From Sphingosinicella sp. LHD-64 (lineage in GTDB: Bacteria > Pseudomonadota > Alphaproteobacteria > Sphingomonadales > Sphingomonadaceae): 64,000 nt of DNA. The stretch is from NCBI RefSeq assembly GCF_031157375.1, contig NZ_JAVIFV010000003.1:1004001-1068000 (forward strand), in the 5' to 3' direction. Positions 36,287 through 44,981 of this stretch are shown here, in pieces. Below the pieces are notes generated by a model. That model saw only the letters and a list, made by a program, of their open reading frames with translations, ran no database searches and was not told the DNA's origin. Every line of letters begins with the position of its first letter. Position 1 is the first letter of the stretch. Position numbers and translations under genes: made by a program.

Positions 36287-36714
36287 CACTCGTCATCTCC
36301 CTGGTTCATGCGCCGGCGCCGACGCGCCAGTTGCTGCAGCCGCCGTTCCGCCGCGTCCTCGGCGAGGCCGACCGCAGCCGCCTCGAGCTTCTCGGCGCTT
36401 TCCTGATCGCGCCGCGCGCCGCGCCGCTCGCCTTCCAGGCTGGCGGCGAGCGCCCTGGCATTCTCGATTGAGGGATCGAGGCCATAGCGGGCGGTATCAA
36501 GCCGCATGGCGAGCTCGCCCATGCGGGCAAGCGCGGCGCCCGAGGTCAGGCCCTCGATCGGCCTGAGGTCACGGCGCATGCGCGCCAGCCGCTCGCGATT
36601 GGTTTCCAGCAGCGCGACGCGCTCCGCCGCCTCGGCCGCCGCGGTGGCGGCGAGACCGTGCTGGATGCGGCGCACCCGGACGATGCGCGCGCGCTGACGG
36701 ACAAGGCTATTCAT
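36286..36714 (-). CDS. fliJ: flagellar export protein FliJ
   Basis: A 142-residue, almost entirely helical, charged protein without membrane segments, fitting the FliJ coiled-coil stalk that inserts into the FliI hexamer and contacts FlhA. Sequence identity is weak, as usual for FliJ. Identification rests on position (immediately after fliI with an 8-base overlap), size and heptad-like helices (AEAAERVALLETNRERLARM, ENARALAASLEGERRGARRD). Confidence 0.8.
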   Translation of the reverse strand: MNSLVRQRARIVRVRRIQHGLAATAAAEAAERVALLETNRERLARMRRDLRPIEGLTSGAALARMGELAMRLDTARYGLDPSIENARALAASLEGERRGARRDQESAEKLEAAAVGLAEDAAERRLQQLARRRRRMNQGDDE

Positions 36715-38038
36715 GGCTGAACATCCCGGTCAGGGCGGCGATCGATTCCTCGAACGGGGCGCGCTCGCCCGGCGCCTGGCGCAGGAAATCGAGAATCTCG
36801 GGCCGGCGAATGATCGCCTCGTCGATCAGCGGATCGCCGCCGGCGGCATAGGCGCCCATCAGGATGAGGTCGCGATTCTCCTCGAACGCCGACCAGAGGC
36901 GACGCAGCGCCGCCGCGGCGATGGCGTGGTCGGGGCCGACGATATCGGCCATCACGCGCGAGAGCGAGCGGCCGATGTCGATCGCCGGATAGACGCCCTG
37001 TTCGGCGAGCGAGCGCGACAGGATGATGTGGCCGTCGACGATCGCGCGGGCGGCGTCGACGATCGGGTCCGACGTGTCGTCGCCGTCGGCGAGGACGGTG
37101 TAGAGTGCCGTGATCGATCCGCCGGTCTCTGCATCGGCGCCGGCGCGCTCGACCAGGCGCGGGATGAGGCCGAGCGCGGAGGGCGGGTAGCCCTTGACGG
37201 TCGGTGGCTCGCCCAGTGACAGGCCGATCTCGCGCTGCGCATGGGCGACGCGGGTGAGGCTGTCGACGAGCAGCAGCACCCGGAGTCCCCGGGCGCGGAA
37301 GTCCTCGGCGATCGCGGTCGCCCGCATCGCGGCGCGCAGGCGCAGCAACGGCGCATGATCGGCCGGCACCGCGACGACCACCGCCTTGCGGCGCACTTCC
37401 GGCGGCAGCTTGGTGGCGAGAAAATCGCTGACTTCACGGCTGCGCTCGCCGATCAGCCCGACGACGATCACGTCGGCATCAGCGCCAGCGATCATCTGCC
37501 CCATCAGCACCGACTTGCCGACGCCGGAGCCGGCGACGATCGCGATGCGCTGGCCGACCCCGGCGGTGAGCAGGGAATTCACGGCGCGCACGCCGGTGTC
37601 GAAGATTTCGGTGACCCGGTCGCGGGCGAGCGGATTGCCCTGGCGGCCGGCGAGCGGCCATTTGTCGACCGACGCGATCGGCCCCAGCCCGTCGAGCGGC
37701 TGGCCGAGCCCGTCGACGACACGGCCGAGCAGGCCCGGGCCGACCTCGACCATCGAGCCGCTCGCGTCGGGCTCGATCCGGGCGCCATGGGCGTAGGCGG
37801 CCTCGGCATCGAGCGCCATCAGCAGGGTGCGCTCGCCGCGGAAGCCGACGACCTCGGCGCGGGTCACATGATTGTCCGCCGTGATGATCCTGGCGCCCGA
37901 CCCCACTGGCCGCTTGAAGCCGGTCGCTTCCAGCATCAGGCCGTCATAGGCCGCGAGCCGGCCGACGCGGCGCGGACCCGCCTCGTCCGGCTGAACCCGT
38001 TCCAGCAGGTTCCGGGCTTCGGTCAATATCGCGCTCAT
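36707..38038 (-). CDS. fliI: flagellum-specific ATPase FliI
   Basis: A 443-residue F1-beta-like ATPase that powers and organises flagellar export. Walker A is AGSGVGKS in QRIAIVAGSGVGKSVLMGQM. VGLIGERSREVSDF follows, then Walker B region LRVLLLVDSLTRVAHAQREIG and GGSITALYTVLADGDD. The C-terminal dodecamer region is normal. ATG 38038 overlaps the fliH stop by four bases. Confidence 0.95.
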   Translation of the reverse strand: MSAILTEARNLLERVQPDEAGPRRVGRLAAYDGLMLEATGFKRPVGSGARIITADNHVTRAEVVGFRGERTLLMALDAEAAYAHGARIEPDASGSMVEVGPGLLGRVVDGLGQPLDGLGPIASVDKWPLAGRQGNPLARDRVTEIFDTGVRAVNSLLTAGVGQRIAIVAGSGVGKSVLMGQMIAGADADVIVVGLIGERSREVSDFLATKLPPEVRRKAVVVAVPADHAPLLRLRAAMRATAIAEDFRARGLRVLLLVDSLTRVAHAQREIGLSLGEPPTVKGYPPSALGLIPRLVERAGADAETGGSITALYTVLADGDDTSDPIVDAARAIVDGHIILSRSLAEQGVYPAIDIGRSLSRVMADIVGPDHAIAAAALRRLWSAFEENRDLILMGAYAAGGDPLIDEAIIRRPEILDFLRQAPGERAPFEESIAALTGMFSHE

Positions 38039-38673
38039 TGCGGCGCCGCCATCTTGTCGAGCGCCGCGCGCAGCCGTTCGAGGCGGATCTGCGGGCCGTC
38101 TTCGACCCAGCCATGGCCGGTCTCCAGCACGAGCGATCCACGTGGCAGCGTCGGGTCCGGCTGCAGGGCAAGCTCAAGCCCGGCCGGCGCCAGATAGGGA
38201 ATGTCGTCGGGATGAGCGCGCAGCTTCGACGGCTCGACATTCTCGCCGATCAGCTCGGCGGCGGCGCGGGCGCGGGCCAGCAGCCGGTGTGCGTCGACCT
38301 CGACCTCGCCGACCACTTCGCGCACCAGCCGATCCACGGTCTCGGCGAGCAGCAGCGCCAGCGCGTTGGTCGGCTCGGGCTTGAGTAGTTCCAGCGCCGA
38401 GACGAGGCGCACCAGTGCGTCACGCTCGGCGGCGAATTCCAGCTCGACCGTCCGGCGCGCCTCGGCATAGCCCTGGTCGTAGGCGGCGGAGCGGGCGCGC
38501 AGATGCTCCTGTTCGGGCGTCATCGGCGGCGTATCGATCTCGGCGCTCGGCTCGGTGCCGGCGCCCGATCCGCGCGCGCGGAAGCCGGCATTGGCGCGGC
38601 GCAGCACGAAACTGCCGAGACTGGTCGGCTCGTCGGCGGGCAGCCCGCCATTGGCACGCATCACTCTAGACAT
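38035..38673 (-). CDS. fliH: flagellar assembly protein FliH
   Basis: A 212-residue soluble protein, identified by position between fliG and fliI and by family features. The N-terminal part is Gly/Ala-rich. A long helical middle (EHLRARSAAYDQGYAEARR) is followed by the C-terminal V-ATPase-E-like domain with VEVDAHRLLARARAAAELIGE and GSLVLETGHGWVEDGPQIRLERL. FliH binds and restrains FliI. Start ATG 38673 follows a GGGGGAAG ribosome site and overlaps the fliG end by 8 bases. Confidence 0.85.
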   Translation of the reverse strand: MSRVMRANGGLPADEPTSLGSFVLRRANAGFRARGSGAGTEPSAEIDTPPMTPEQEHLRARSAAYDQGYAEARRTVELEFAAERDALVRLVSALELLKPEPTNALALLLAETVDRLVREVVGEVEVDAHRLLARARAAAELIGENVEPSKLRAHPDDIPYLAPAGLELALQPDPTLPRGSLVLETGHGWVEDGPQIRLERLRAALDKMAAPQ

Positions 38674-39697
38674 AATCTTCCCCCCGGCCGGCGAGCATGA
38701 TCGCGCCCGAATCGGACAGGCGGCGGGCGATGCTGAGCACTTCCTTCTGGGCCTCGTGCACCTCGGCGAGGCGCATCGGGCCGCGTTCGGCCATTTCGTC
38801 GCGGATCGAATCGGCGGCACGCGCCGACATGCAACCGAGCATCTTCTCGCGCAGCTTCTCGTCTGCGCCCTTGAGCGCGACGACCAGCACCTCGTTCTCG
38901 ATGTTCCTCAAGAGGATGCCGAGATTCTTCTCGTCCAGTTCGTTGAGGTTGTCGAAGATGAACATCTCGTCCTCGATCCGCGCCGCCAGCTGGCGGTCGA
39001 CCTTGCCCAATGTGCGGATGATCCGCTGGTCCGAGCCGGGGCGCAGGTTGTTCATGATCTTGGCGGCCTCGCTCGCGCCGCCGCGGATCGTCGCCGGCGA
39101 TGAGGAGACGCGGGCCACCTCGCTCACCAGGATCTTCTCGAGCTCGTCCATCGCCTCGGCGGTGACTGCCTCGAGCTTGGCGATGCGGTAGACGATGTCG
39201 GGCTGCTGGTCCGCCGGCAGGAGCTGGAGGACGTCGGCCGCGATCGGCGGCTCGAGATGGGCAAGCACGACGGCGGCGATCTGGGGATGCTCATGCTCGA
39301 TCAGCGCGGCGATCGTCTTCGCGTCCATCCAGCGCAGCGCATCGAGCGCGCGGCTGCGGGTCGCCGGGGTGATGCGGGCGAGCACATTCTCGGCGCGCTC
39401 GGCGCCCAGCGCGTGTTCCATCACCGCACGGATGCGCGGCGCCGCACCGAAGCCGATCGTGGTGCGCGCCTTGGCGCGGCCCATGAAGGTGTTGAAGACC
39501 TGCGCGACCTCGTTCTCCGAGACGTCGGCGACGTTGAACATCGCCGAGCCCAGATGCTGGACCTCGTGCGGCTCGAGGTGGCTGAGGATTTCAGCCGCCT
39601 CGGCGTCGCCGAGCATCATCAACAGGATCGCCGCGGCCTCGCTGCCGTTCGGCTCGGGGCCGGCATTGGCCGGCGCCATTTCGGCGGGGCTATCCAT
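38666..39697 (-). CDS. fliG: flagellar motor switch protein FliG
   Basis: A 343-residue C-ring rotor protein. Three armadillo-like domains are seen: N-terminal EAAAILLMMLGDAEAAEILSHLEPHEV (FliF binding), middle EHPQIAAVVLAHLEPPIAADVLQLLP (FliM binding), and C-terminal FDNLNELDEKNLGILLRNIENEVLVVALKGADEKL with the charged torque residues. Quoted stretches are partial. I chose ATG 39697 (MDSPAEMAP) because GGAG lies six bases upstream. It overlaps the fliF end by 8 bases. Confidence 0.94.
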   Translation of the reverse strand: MDSPAEMAPANAGPEPNGSEAAAILLMMLGDAEAAEILSHLEPHEVQHLGSAMFNVADVSENEVAQVFNTFMGRAKARTTIGFGAAPRIRAVMEHALGAERAENVLARITPATRSRALDALRWMDAKTIAALIEHEHPQIAAVVLAHLEPPIAADVLQLLPADQQPDIVYRIAKLEAVTAEAMDELEKILVSEVARVSSSPATIRGGASEAAKIMNNLRPGSDQRIIRTLGKVDRQLAARIEDEMFIFDNLNELDEKNLGILLRNIENEVLVVALKGADEKLREKMLGCMSARAADSIRDEMAERGPMRLAEVHEAQKEVLSIARRLSDSGAIMLAGRGEDYV

Positions 39698-41420
39698 TCT
39701 GAGCTCCATCCTTGGCATCGGCGCGGATCAGGTCGCGCACGACCAGCGCGGCGCGGGCGGGATCCTGGCGGACGAACGAGCGGATCAGGGCGGCGCGCTG
39801 CTCATAGTCGCGGGTCGCCTCGATCATCTCCAGGCTGACCTTCATCTCGAGGTCCGAGCGGGCGCGGTCGGCGAGCACCGAAGCGATCTCGCCGCCGACC
39901 TGGCTGCGGGCGGCGCGGCTGGTCTCGGCGCGCTGGGCGAGCGCGGTGGTCGCCTTCTTCATCATCGGCCGGCCGAGGCCGAACACGACGATGAGGGCGA
40001 TGAGAATGGCCGTCAGGTTGCGGGCGAGCGGCGAGGCCCACAGGCCCTCGGCGGTCTCGGTCCAGGTGACCGGCGTTTCCTCGGCCGACGCGAAGGCGCG
40101 GGCCGACAGGGCGACGACGTCGCCGCGGTTCTGGTCGAAGCCGACCGCGCCCTTGACCAGGGCCTCGAGCTGCTGGAGCTCCTGCTGGCTGCGCGGACGG
40201 GCGCCTTCCGGATTGCGCAGCGCCACTGCGACGGTGATCCGCTTGACGACCCCGCTCTGCTGACGGGTCACGGAGACCTCGCGGCCGACGGCGAAGTTGC
40301 GCTGATAGTTCTCGGTGCGGCGACCGCCGGCCGCCGTGGCGCCCTCGGCTTCCGCCGCGGCGGGCGTGACCGCCCCGCCCGGCGCCGCAGCGACCTGGGT
40401 GGCGGGCGGCGGCTCGTTGGAGAGCGCGCCGGGCACGCCGCCGGGCGCACCGGCACCGCCCGCGGCGTCGGTGGAGAGCTGGCCCTCCTCGCTGGCAAGC
40501 GCGCGGGCGTTTTCGGGGAATCCTTCGCGGGTCGACTGGACTTCCGAGAAGTCCATTTCGGCATGGACCTCGGTGGTGAAATTGTCGGCGCCGACGATCG
40601 GGGTCAGCATGGTGACGATCGCCTGGCGATAGCGATCCTCGATCGCGGTCTGGGTGGCGAGCTGACGCTCGGCAACGGCACTTTCGCCGCCGCGGCGCGA
40701 CAGCAGCCGGCCGTTCTGGTCGACCACCGAGACGTCGTCCGGCGACAGGCCGGGGACGGACGAGCCGACGAGGTGGACGATCGCCTGGACCTGCGCGTCG
40801 CTCAGCGTGCGGCCGGGGGCCAGGGTCAGCATCACCGACGCGCCGGGCTGGCGCTGCTCGCGGACGAACACGCTGGGCTGCTCGACGGCGAGATGGACGC
40901 GGGCCGACTGGACGACGTCGATCCCCTCGATCGTGCGGGCGAGATCAAGCTCGCGGGCGGAACGGATACGCTCGGTCTCGACCGCGCGGCTGGCGCCGAG
41001 CGGCATGTTGGAAATGACCTCGCTGCCCTGCTGGCCGCCACGCGGCAGGCTCTGCGAGGCGAGCAGCATGCGGGCGCGATGATAATCGTCTTCCCCGACG
41101 GTGACCGCGCCGGTGCCGTTGTCGATGCCGTTGGCGATGCCGGCGGTGTTCAGCGCCTCGACCACCGCCGCCTTCTCCTCGTCGGGCAGTCCCGAAAAGA
41201 GCGTGCGGCTCGGCGGCGCGCTCAGCGCCACCCAGATGATCGCGGCAAGGCCGGCAAGCGCGATGAAGCCGAGCAGCGGCAGGCTTTTCACCACCGCAGG
41301 CTGGGACAGGAGGTTGCGGGCGCCCTGGACGACGCCGCGCAGCGGCGTGCCACCCGCGGGCGCGGGGGCCAGCGTGCGGGCCGGCATCGGGGCGAGATCG
41401 TTGGCTGTCGTGTCGCTCAT
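39690..41420 (-). CDS. fliF: flagellar MS-ring protein FliF
   Basis: A 576-residue protein with membrane helices near residues 50-70 and 470-490. Between them are ring-building motifs (YOABN_FliF domain: RTLFSGLPDEEKAAVVEALNTAG, DEVQ-like SQSLPRGGQQGSEV) and a periplasmic Ala/Gly/Pro-rich insert near residues 320-370. The cytoplasmic C-terminus (VRDLIRADAKDGAQNG) binds FliG. It starts 6 bases after fliE. Confidence 0.94.
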   Translation of the reverse strand: MSDTTANDLAPMPARTLAPAPAGGTPLRGVVQGARNLLSQPAVVKSLPLLGFIALAGLAAIIWVALSAPPSRTLFSGLPDEEKAAVVEALNTAGIANGIDNGTGAVTVGEDDYHRARMLLASQSLPRGGQQGSEVISNMPLGASRAVETERIRSARELDLARTIEGIDVVQSARVHLAVEQPSVFVREQRQPGASVMLTLAPGRTLSDAQVQAIVHLVGSSVPGLSPDDVSVVDQNGRLLSRRGGESAVAERQLATQTAIEDRYRQAIVTMLTPIVGADNFTTEVHAEMDFSEVQSTREGFPENARALASEEGQLSTDAAGGAGAPGGVPGALSNEPPPATQVAAAPGGAVTPAAAEAEGATAAGGRRTENYQRNFAVGREVSVTRQQSGVVKRITVAVALRNPEGARPRSQQELQQLEALVKGAVGFDQNRGDVVALSARAFASAEETPVTWTETAEGLWASPLARNLTAILIALIVVFGLGRPMMKKATTALAQRAETSRAARSQVGGEIASVLADRARSDLEMKVSLEMIEATRDYEQRAALIRSFVRQDPARAALVVRDLIRADAKDGAQNG

Positions 41421-41426
41421 CGTCGA

Positions 41427-41771
41427 TTACACCGGCATGCTCATGATGTCCTTGTAGGCGGTCAGGAGTCGGTTCCTGACTTGGAGGGTCGCCTCGAAAC
41501 CGATCGACGCCTGCTGGCGGGCCAGCATCACCGCGGCGATGTCGGTCGTCTCGCCGCGCTCATAGGCCTCGGTGATCGCCGAGGACTGGGACTGCGCCTC
41601 GTTGACGCGGGCGAGCGCGCTGCGCATCGCGTCGCCGAAACCGGCGGCATTGGTGCCGCCCGTCGCGTTCGCACCGCCCGCCTGGCCGATGCCGGCGGCG
41701 CGCTGCAACGCGCTGTTCTGTTCGAGGATGGCGGATCTCAGCGCCATCAGGCGGCTGGCTTCGATGGACAT
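41427..41771 (-). CDS. fliE: flagellar hook-basal body protein FliE
   Basis: A 114-residue rod/MS-ring adaptor. The family's FGDAMRSALARVNEAQSQSSAITEAYERGE and the C-terminal QASIGFEATLQVRNRLLTAYKDIMSMPV are clear; both are given here in overlapping short form. The start is ATG 41771 with AGGAG seven bases upstream. It lies 10 bases after the flbD-like gene, so it probably shares that gene's sigma-54 promoter. Confidence 0.9.
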   Translation of the reverse strand: MSIEASRLMALRSAILEQNSALQRAAGIGQAGGANATGGTNAAGFGDAMRSALARVNEAQSQSSAITEAYERGETTDIAAVMLARQQASIGFEATLQVRNRLLTAYKDIMSMPV

Positions 41772-41781
41772 GCCTTAACTC

Positions 41782-43002
41782 CTAGGCGGCCACGGCGCGC
41801 ATTTCGGCGAGCCGGTAGCGAAGGGTGCGTTCGGAAATACCGAGCCGGCGGGCGGCGCGCAGGCGGTGGCCACCGGCCTCGTCGAGCGCGGCGCGGATCG
41901 CGTCGGCCTCGGCGGAGCGGGCGGCGGCGCCCAGCGACAAGGCGGCAGCCTCGGGCGCCGTGGCGGCACGGTCGATGATGAGGTCGGGCGCGTGGATCCG
42001 CTCGCCGGAATGGAGCAGCAAAGCGCGCTGGATGACGTTCTCGAGCTCGCGGCAGTTGCCGGGCCAGGCGTGATTCATCAGCCGGTCCAGCGCGGCGGCG
42101 GTCGGGAACGGCATCGCCATCCCGGCCGGCGTGTGGCGCAGCAGCATCGCGGCGGCGATCGCCCGGATATCGAGCCGGCGCGCGCGCAGCGGCGACAGGT
42201 TCACCGGAACGACGTTGAGACGCCAGTAGAGATCGGCCCGGAAGCGGCCGGCCTCGACCTCGGCGGCGAGATCGCGGTTCGCGCAGGCGATGATGCGCAC
42301 GTCGATCGGCTCCGGCCGGACGGCGCCGACCGGGAGGATCTCGCGCTCCTGCAGCGCGCGCAGCAGCTTCGCCTGCAGCGACAGCGGGATTTCGGCAATT
42401 TCGTCGAGCAGCAGGGTGCCGCCGTCGGCGGCGCGGAACAGGCCTTCGCCGTCGCCGCTGGCGCCGGTGAAGCTGCCCTTGCGATGCCCGAACAGGATCG
42501 CCTCCAGCATCGTTTCGGGAAGCGCGGCACAGTTGACCGCGGTGAACGGACCCGAAGCGCGCGGCGAAACGGCATGGATGTAGCGGGCCATGCCTTCCTT
42601 GCCGGTCCCGGTCTCGCCGAGCAGCAGGACCGACGCGTCGCTGGCGGCGATGCGCGCGGCGAAGATGAGCGTGGCGGCGCTTTCGGGCTCGCCGGCGGCC
42701 GGCCGGAAGGCGGGTCGAACCAGTTCGGCCACCAGCGCATTGCCGAAGGCAAGGTCCTCATAACCGTAGGCGAGCAGGGCGGGCGTGGCCGCTGTCGCGC
42801 GGACGAGCGTGGGCGCGGCGCCGAAATCGATCACGACGTCGCGGCCCGTCGCCTGGGCGGCGTCCGCACGCGCATAGATGGCCGGACCCGCGGTCCTGCC
42901 ACCCTCGCTTGCCCTGAAGAGCGTGACGGCGAGGCCGCACCCGTCCAGCCATGCGGCCAGCGCGGGATTGGCTTCGGCTGCCTTGTCGCTCAATCCGATC
43001 AT
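41782..43002 (-). CDS. sigma-54 activator, FlbD-like, with variant GSFTGA loop
   Basis: A 406-residue enhancer-binding protein heading the fli operon. The first 115 or so residues are a degenerate regulatory region without a clear receiver aspartate pocket. The AAA+ domain has Walker A GETGTGKE, the sigma-54 loop as GSFTGA (HRKGSFTGAS) instead of GAFTGA, Walker B GTLLLDEIAEI and ACANRDL. The C-terminal Fis helix-turn-helix is LRAARRLGISERTLRYRLAEM. Start ATG 43002 with GGGGAG five bases upstream. The open frame upstream to 43530 covers the promoter and antisense flagellin and is rejected. It has its own sigma-54 promoter, suggesting autoregulation or control by the activator at 26092. Confidence 0.88.
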   Translation of the reverse strand: MIGLSDKAAEANPALAAWLDGCGLAVTLFRASEGGRTAGPAIYARADAAQATGRDVVIDFGAAPTLVRATAATPALLAYGYEDLAFGNALVAELVRPAFRPAAGEPESAATLIFAARIAASDASVLLLGETGTGKEGMARYIHAVSPRASGPFTAVNCAALPETMLEAILFGHRKGSFTGASGDGEGLFRAADGGTLLLDEIAEIPLSLQAKLLRALQEREILPVGAVRPEPIDVRIIACANRDLAAEVEAGRFRADLYWRLNVVPVNLSPLRARRLDIRAIAAAMLLRHTPAGMAMPFPTAAALDRLMNHAWPGNCRELENVIQRALLLHSGERIHAPDLIIDRAATAPEAAALSLGAAARSAEADAIRAALDEAGGHRLRAARRLGISERTLRYRLAEMRAVAA

Positions 43003-43035
43003 CGACGCTCCCCGGAGTTGGTCGATCCATCGGAA

Positions 43036-43050
43036 GCAAGCTGCGTGCCA
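43036..43050 (-). promoter_or_regulatory. sigma-54 promoter of the flbD-like/fli operon
   Basis: Minus strand TGGCACGCAGCTTGC (43050-43036), an exact match to TGGCAC-N5-TTGC. It lies 34 bases before the flbD-like ATG. Confidence 0.85.
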
Positions 43051-43102
43051 GATGAGAGCGGGCGCCCGTTCCCTCTCTGCACCCACGCATGCGCGCGCGG
43101 CT

Positions 43103-43152
43103 CGTCGGGAAATCGACGTTCCGCCGGCGTTCACCACGTCGGAAAACCGACG
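43103..43152. repeat. pair of related palindromes, candidate enhancer sites
   Basis: CGTCG-N6-CGACG at 43103-43118 and CGTCGG-AAAA-CCGACG at 43137-43152 agree at 14 of 16 positions and are 34 bases apart. They lie about 53 to 102 bases upstream of the sigma-54 promoter at 43050 (minus) and just before the flagellin promoter (plus), where an enhancer-binding activator would sit. Confidence 0.45.
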
Positions 43153-43169
43153 CGTCAGAAAAAAGCGAT

Positions 43170-43196
43170 TAAAGCCCCCGGAGAACCGGCCGTTAC
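43170..43196 (+). promoter_or_regulatory. FliA (sigma-28) promoter of flagellin
   Basis: TAAA (43170-43173), exactly 15 bases, then GCCGTTAC (43189-43196). This fits TAAA-N15-GCCGATAA with two mismatches in the last four bases. It lies 62 bases before the flagellin ATG. Confidence 0.75.
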
Positions 43197-43258
43197 TGCA
43201 ATCGTGGCACGCTCGGGATCGACCCGGCAGCCTCGAATGAGCGGGAAAGGAACCCAAA

Positions 43259-44077
43259 ATGGCTGTTATCAACACCAATACGGCTGCGCTGCGTGCGCAG
43301 AATGGTAGCCGGGTCGCCAACCAGGCCCTCCAGGTCGCCATGGAGCGTCTGTCGACCGGCAAGCGCATCAACACCTCCAAGGACGACGCCGCCGGCCTCG
43401 CCATCGCGAGCTCGATGACGTCGCAGATCCGCGGCCTGAGCCAGGCGATCCGCAATGCCAATGACGGCATTTCGCTCGCCCAGACCGCGGAAGGCGCGCT
43501 CGGCGAAGTCACCAACATGCTGCAGCGCATCCGCGAGCTCGCGGTGCAGAGCGCCAGCGGCAGCTACTCCGCCGACGACCGCGCCAACCTCGACTCCGAA
43601 GTCCAGGCGCTGAAGACCCAGATCACCGACATCCTGTCCGACACGACGTTCAACGGCGTCACCCTGTTCGGTTCGGGCGCCGCCGACGTGGCCATCCAGG
43701 TCGGCTCCAATGCCGGCGAGACCGTCGATGTGGAACTGTCGCAGATCACCCTCACCCTCGGTGACGTGACCTCGGTCGCCAACGCCAATACGCTGCTCGG
43801 CGCGTCCACCGCGTCGGGTTCGGTCGCTGCGGCGCTGAAGACGGTGAGCGACACGCGCGCCGACCTCGGTGCGGCGCAGAGCCGGCTCGACTCGGTTGTC
43901 AACAACCTGACCAGCAACGTCACCAACTTGAGCGACGCGCGTTCGCGGATCGAGGACGCCGATTTCTCGGCCGAGACGACCAACCTGGCGAAGGCCCAGA
44001 TCCTGAACCAGGCGTCCACGGCGATGCTGGCCCAGGCCAATCAGAGCCAGCAGGGCGTGCTGAGCCTGCTCCGCTAA
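43259..44077 (+). CDS. fliC: flagellin
   Basis: A 272-residue filament subunit consisting almost only of the conserved D0/D1 domains. The N-terminal half has [41 protein letters not shown] and [15 protein letters not shown]. The C-terminal half has [21 protein letters not shown] and [16 protein letters not shown]. The variable surface domain is reduced to about 40 residues, as in alphaproteobacterial flagellins. AAAGGA upstream of ATG 43259. It has its own FliA promoter and terminator. Confidence 0.96.
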   Translation: MAVINTNTAALRAQNGSRVANQALQVAMERLSTGKRINTSKDDAAGLAIASSMTSQIRGLSQAIRNANDGISLAQTAEGALGEVTNMLQRIRELAVQSASGSYSADDRANLDSEVQALKTQITDILSDTTFNGVTLFGSGAADVAIQVGSNAGETVDVELSQITLTLGDVTSVANANTLLGASTASGSVAAALKTVSDTRADLGAAQSRLDSVVNNLTSNVTNLSDARSRIEDADFSAETTNLAKAQILNQASTAMLAQANQSQQGVLSLLR

Positions 44078-44104
44078 GCGTACAAGCAAGAAGCGGAAAA
44101 TCGG

Positions 44105-44141
44105 GAGCCCGGTGCGGATGTCCGCGCCGGGCTCTTCTTTT
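44105..44141 (+). terminator. strong intrinsic terminator after flagellin, probably bidirectional
   Basis: Arms 44105-44118 and 44121-44134 pair over about 13 bases with one G-T wobble (GAGCCCGGTGCGGA with TCCGCGCCGGGCTC), followed by TTCTTTT. On the minus strand the stem is followed by CCCGATTTTCC, so it may also end the methyltransferase operon that stops at 44151. Confidence 0.88.
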
Positions 44142-44150
44142 GCATGGAGA

Positions 44151-44981
44151 TCAGGCGGCGCGCCGGCCGGCGGCCACGCGGTCCTGCCATTCGAGGACGG
44201 TGAGATAATTGGCGAGCCGGTTCTCCTCGAGCCGGCGCAGCAGCTTGTTCTCGTGCCACGGGATGACGAGCCCGGCCATGTCCGGCCCCCAGGGCGCATC
44301 GGTGTCGAACAGGATGCCGAGGCCGAACACGGCGGGCACCTCGGCAAAGGCGATGCCGCGTCCTTCGGCCCGCAGCTCCTCGATGAAATCCTCGATCGCG
44401 GTCATCACGCCGTTGCGCGGACCGCCCTCATGCAGCGCGCAGGCGAACTGACCCATGCCGCGAAACCCCCGGTTCGGGATCGGCGCGCTGATGCCCGGGA
44501 AGACACCCCCCTCGAACGTATAGGCGTGCCGGAACTCCGCCGGGATCCGGTCCGGCGCATAATAGAGATCGCGACGCGCGCACGGCCAAGCGATGTCGTG
44601 AAGGAACGCGAGCAGCGGCTTGCCATCGCGCCGACAGGCCGCATCGACGCCTTTCAGCTCATGGTAGACGGTGTACCAATTGTGGTCGCCGTCGATGATC
44701 CACGCATCGACGTTCACGACCTCATCAAACGCCTCAAGACTCGGCTTGGCGACGTGGCGGAAATGATCGCGCGTCGCGCCCCAATCGAGAAATTCCTGCT
44801 TGGGCGACGGATCGATGCTGGTCAGCCGGCCGCCCTGCGCCTCGGCATGGTCCGCCAGTAGAAACGACATGCCGCCGAACTCGGCGCCGATCTCGACGAT
44901 CTCGCGCGCTTCGGCGAGCGCGAGTGCCTTGAGGATGATGTCGGAAAATTCGGACATCGAATGAATCAGGAGATTGGTCAT
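44151..44981 (-). CDS. class I SAM-dependent methyltransferase in the flagellar island
   Basis: A 276-residue protein. The SAM-binding motif I is IVEIGAEFGGMSFLLADHA, motif II LTSIDPSP and motif IV DAWIIDGDHNWYTVYHEL, matching the Methyltransf_24-like group. The C-terminal 150 residues include AFLHDIAWPCARRDLYYAPD and resemble sugar or glycan methylases loosely. It shares one base with the stop of the upstream HAD gene (TGATG) and is the last gene of the transglycosylase-flhA-flhG-fliA operon. Modification of flagellin or its glycan is an inference from position next to fliC. Confidence 0.75.
   Translation of the reverse strand: MTNLLIHSMSEFSDIILKALALAEAREIVEIGAEFGGMSFLLADHAEAQGGRLTSIDPSPKQEFLDWGATRDHFRHVAKPSLEAFDEVVNVDAWIIDGDHNWYTVYHELKGVDAACRRDGKPLLAFLHDIAWPCARRDLYYAPDRIPAEFRHAYTFEGGVFPGISAPIPNRGFRGMGQFACALHEGGPRNGVMTAIEDFIEELRAEGRGIAFAEVPAVFGLGILFDTDAPWGPDMAGLVIPWHENKLLRRLEENRLANYLTVLEWQDRVAAGRRAA

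Noticed and set aside
39195-41978. 927-codon + strand frame opposite fliF and fliG
   Set aside because: Antisense frame. fliF and fliG are unambiguous on the minus strand.
43203-43222. TGGCAC-containing sequence just before flagellin, possible sigma-54 promoter
   Set aside because: No TTGC at the -12 position (GGAT instead), and a much better FliA promoter lies upstream.
43003-43530. Upstream extension of the flbD-like reading frame
   Set aside because: It covers the sigma-54 promoter, the palindromes and antisense flagellin. The ATG at 43002 has a good ribosome site.
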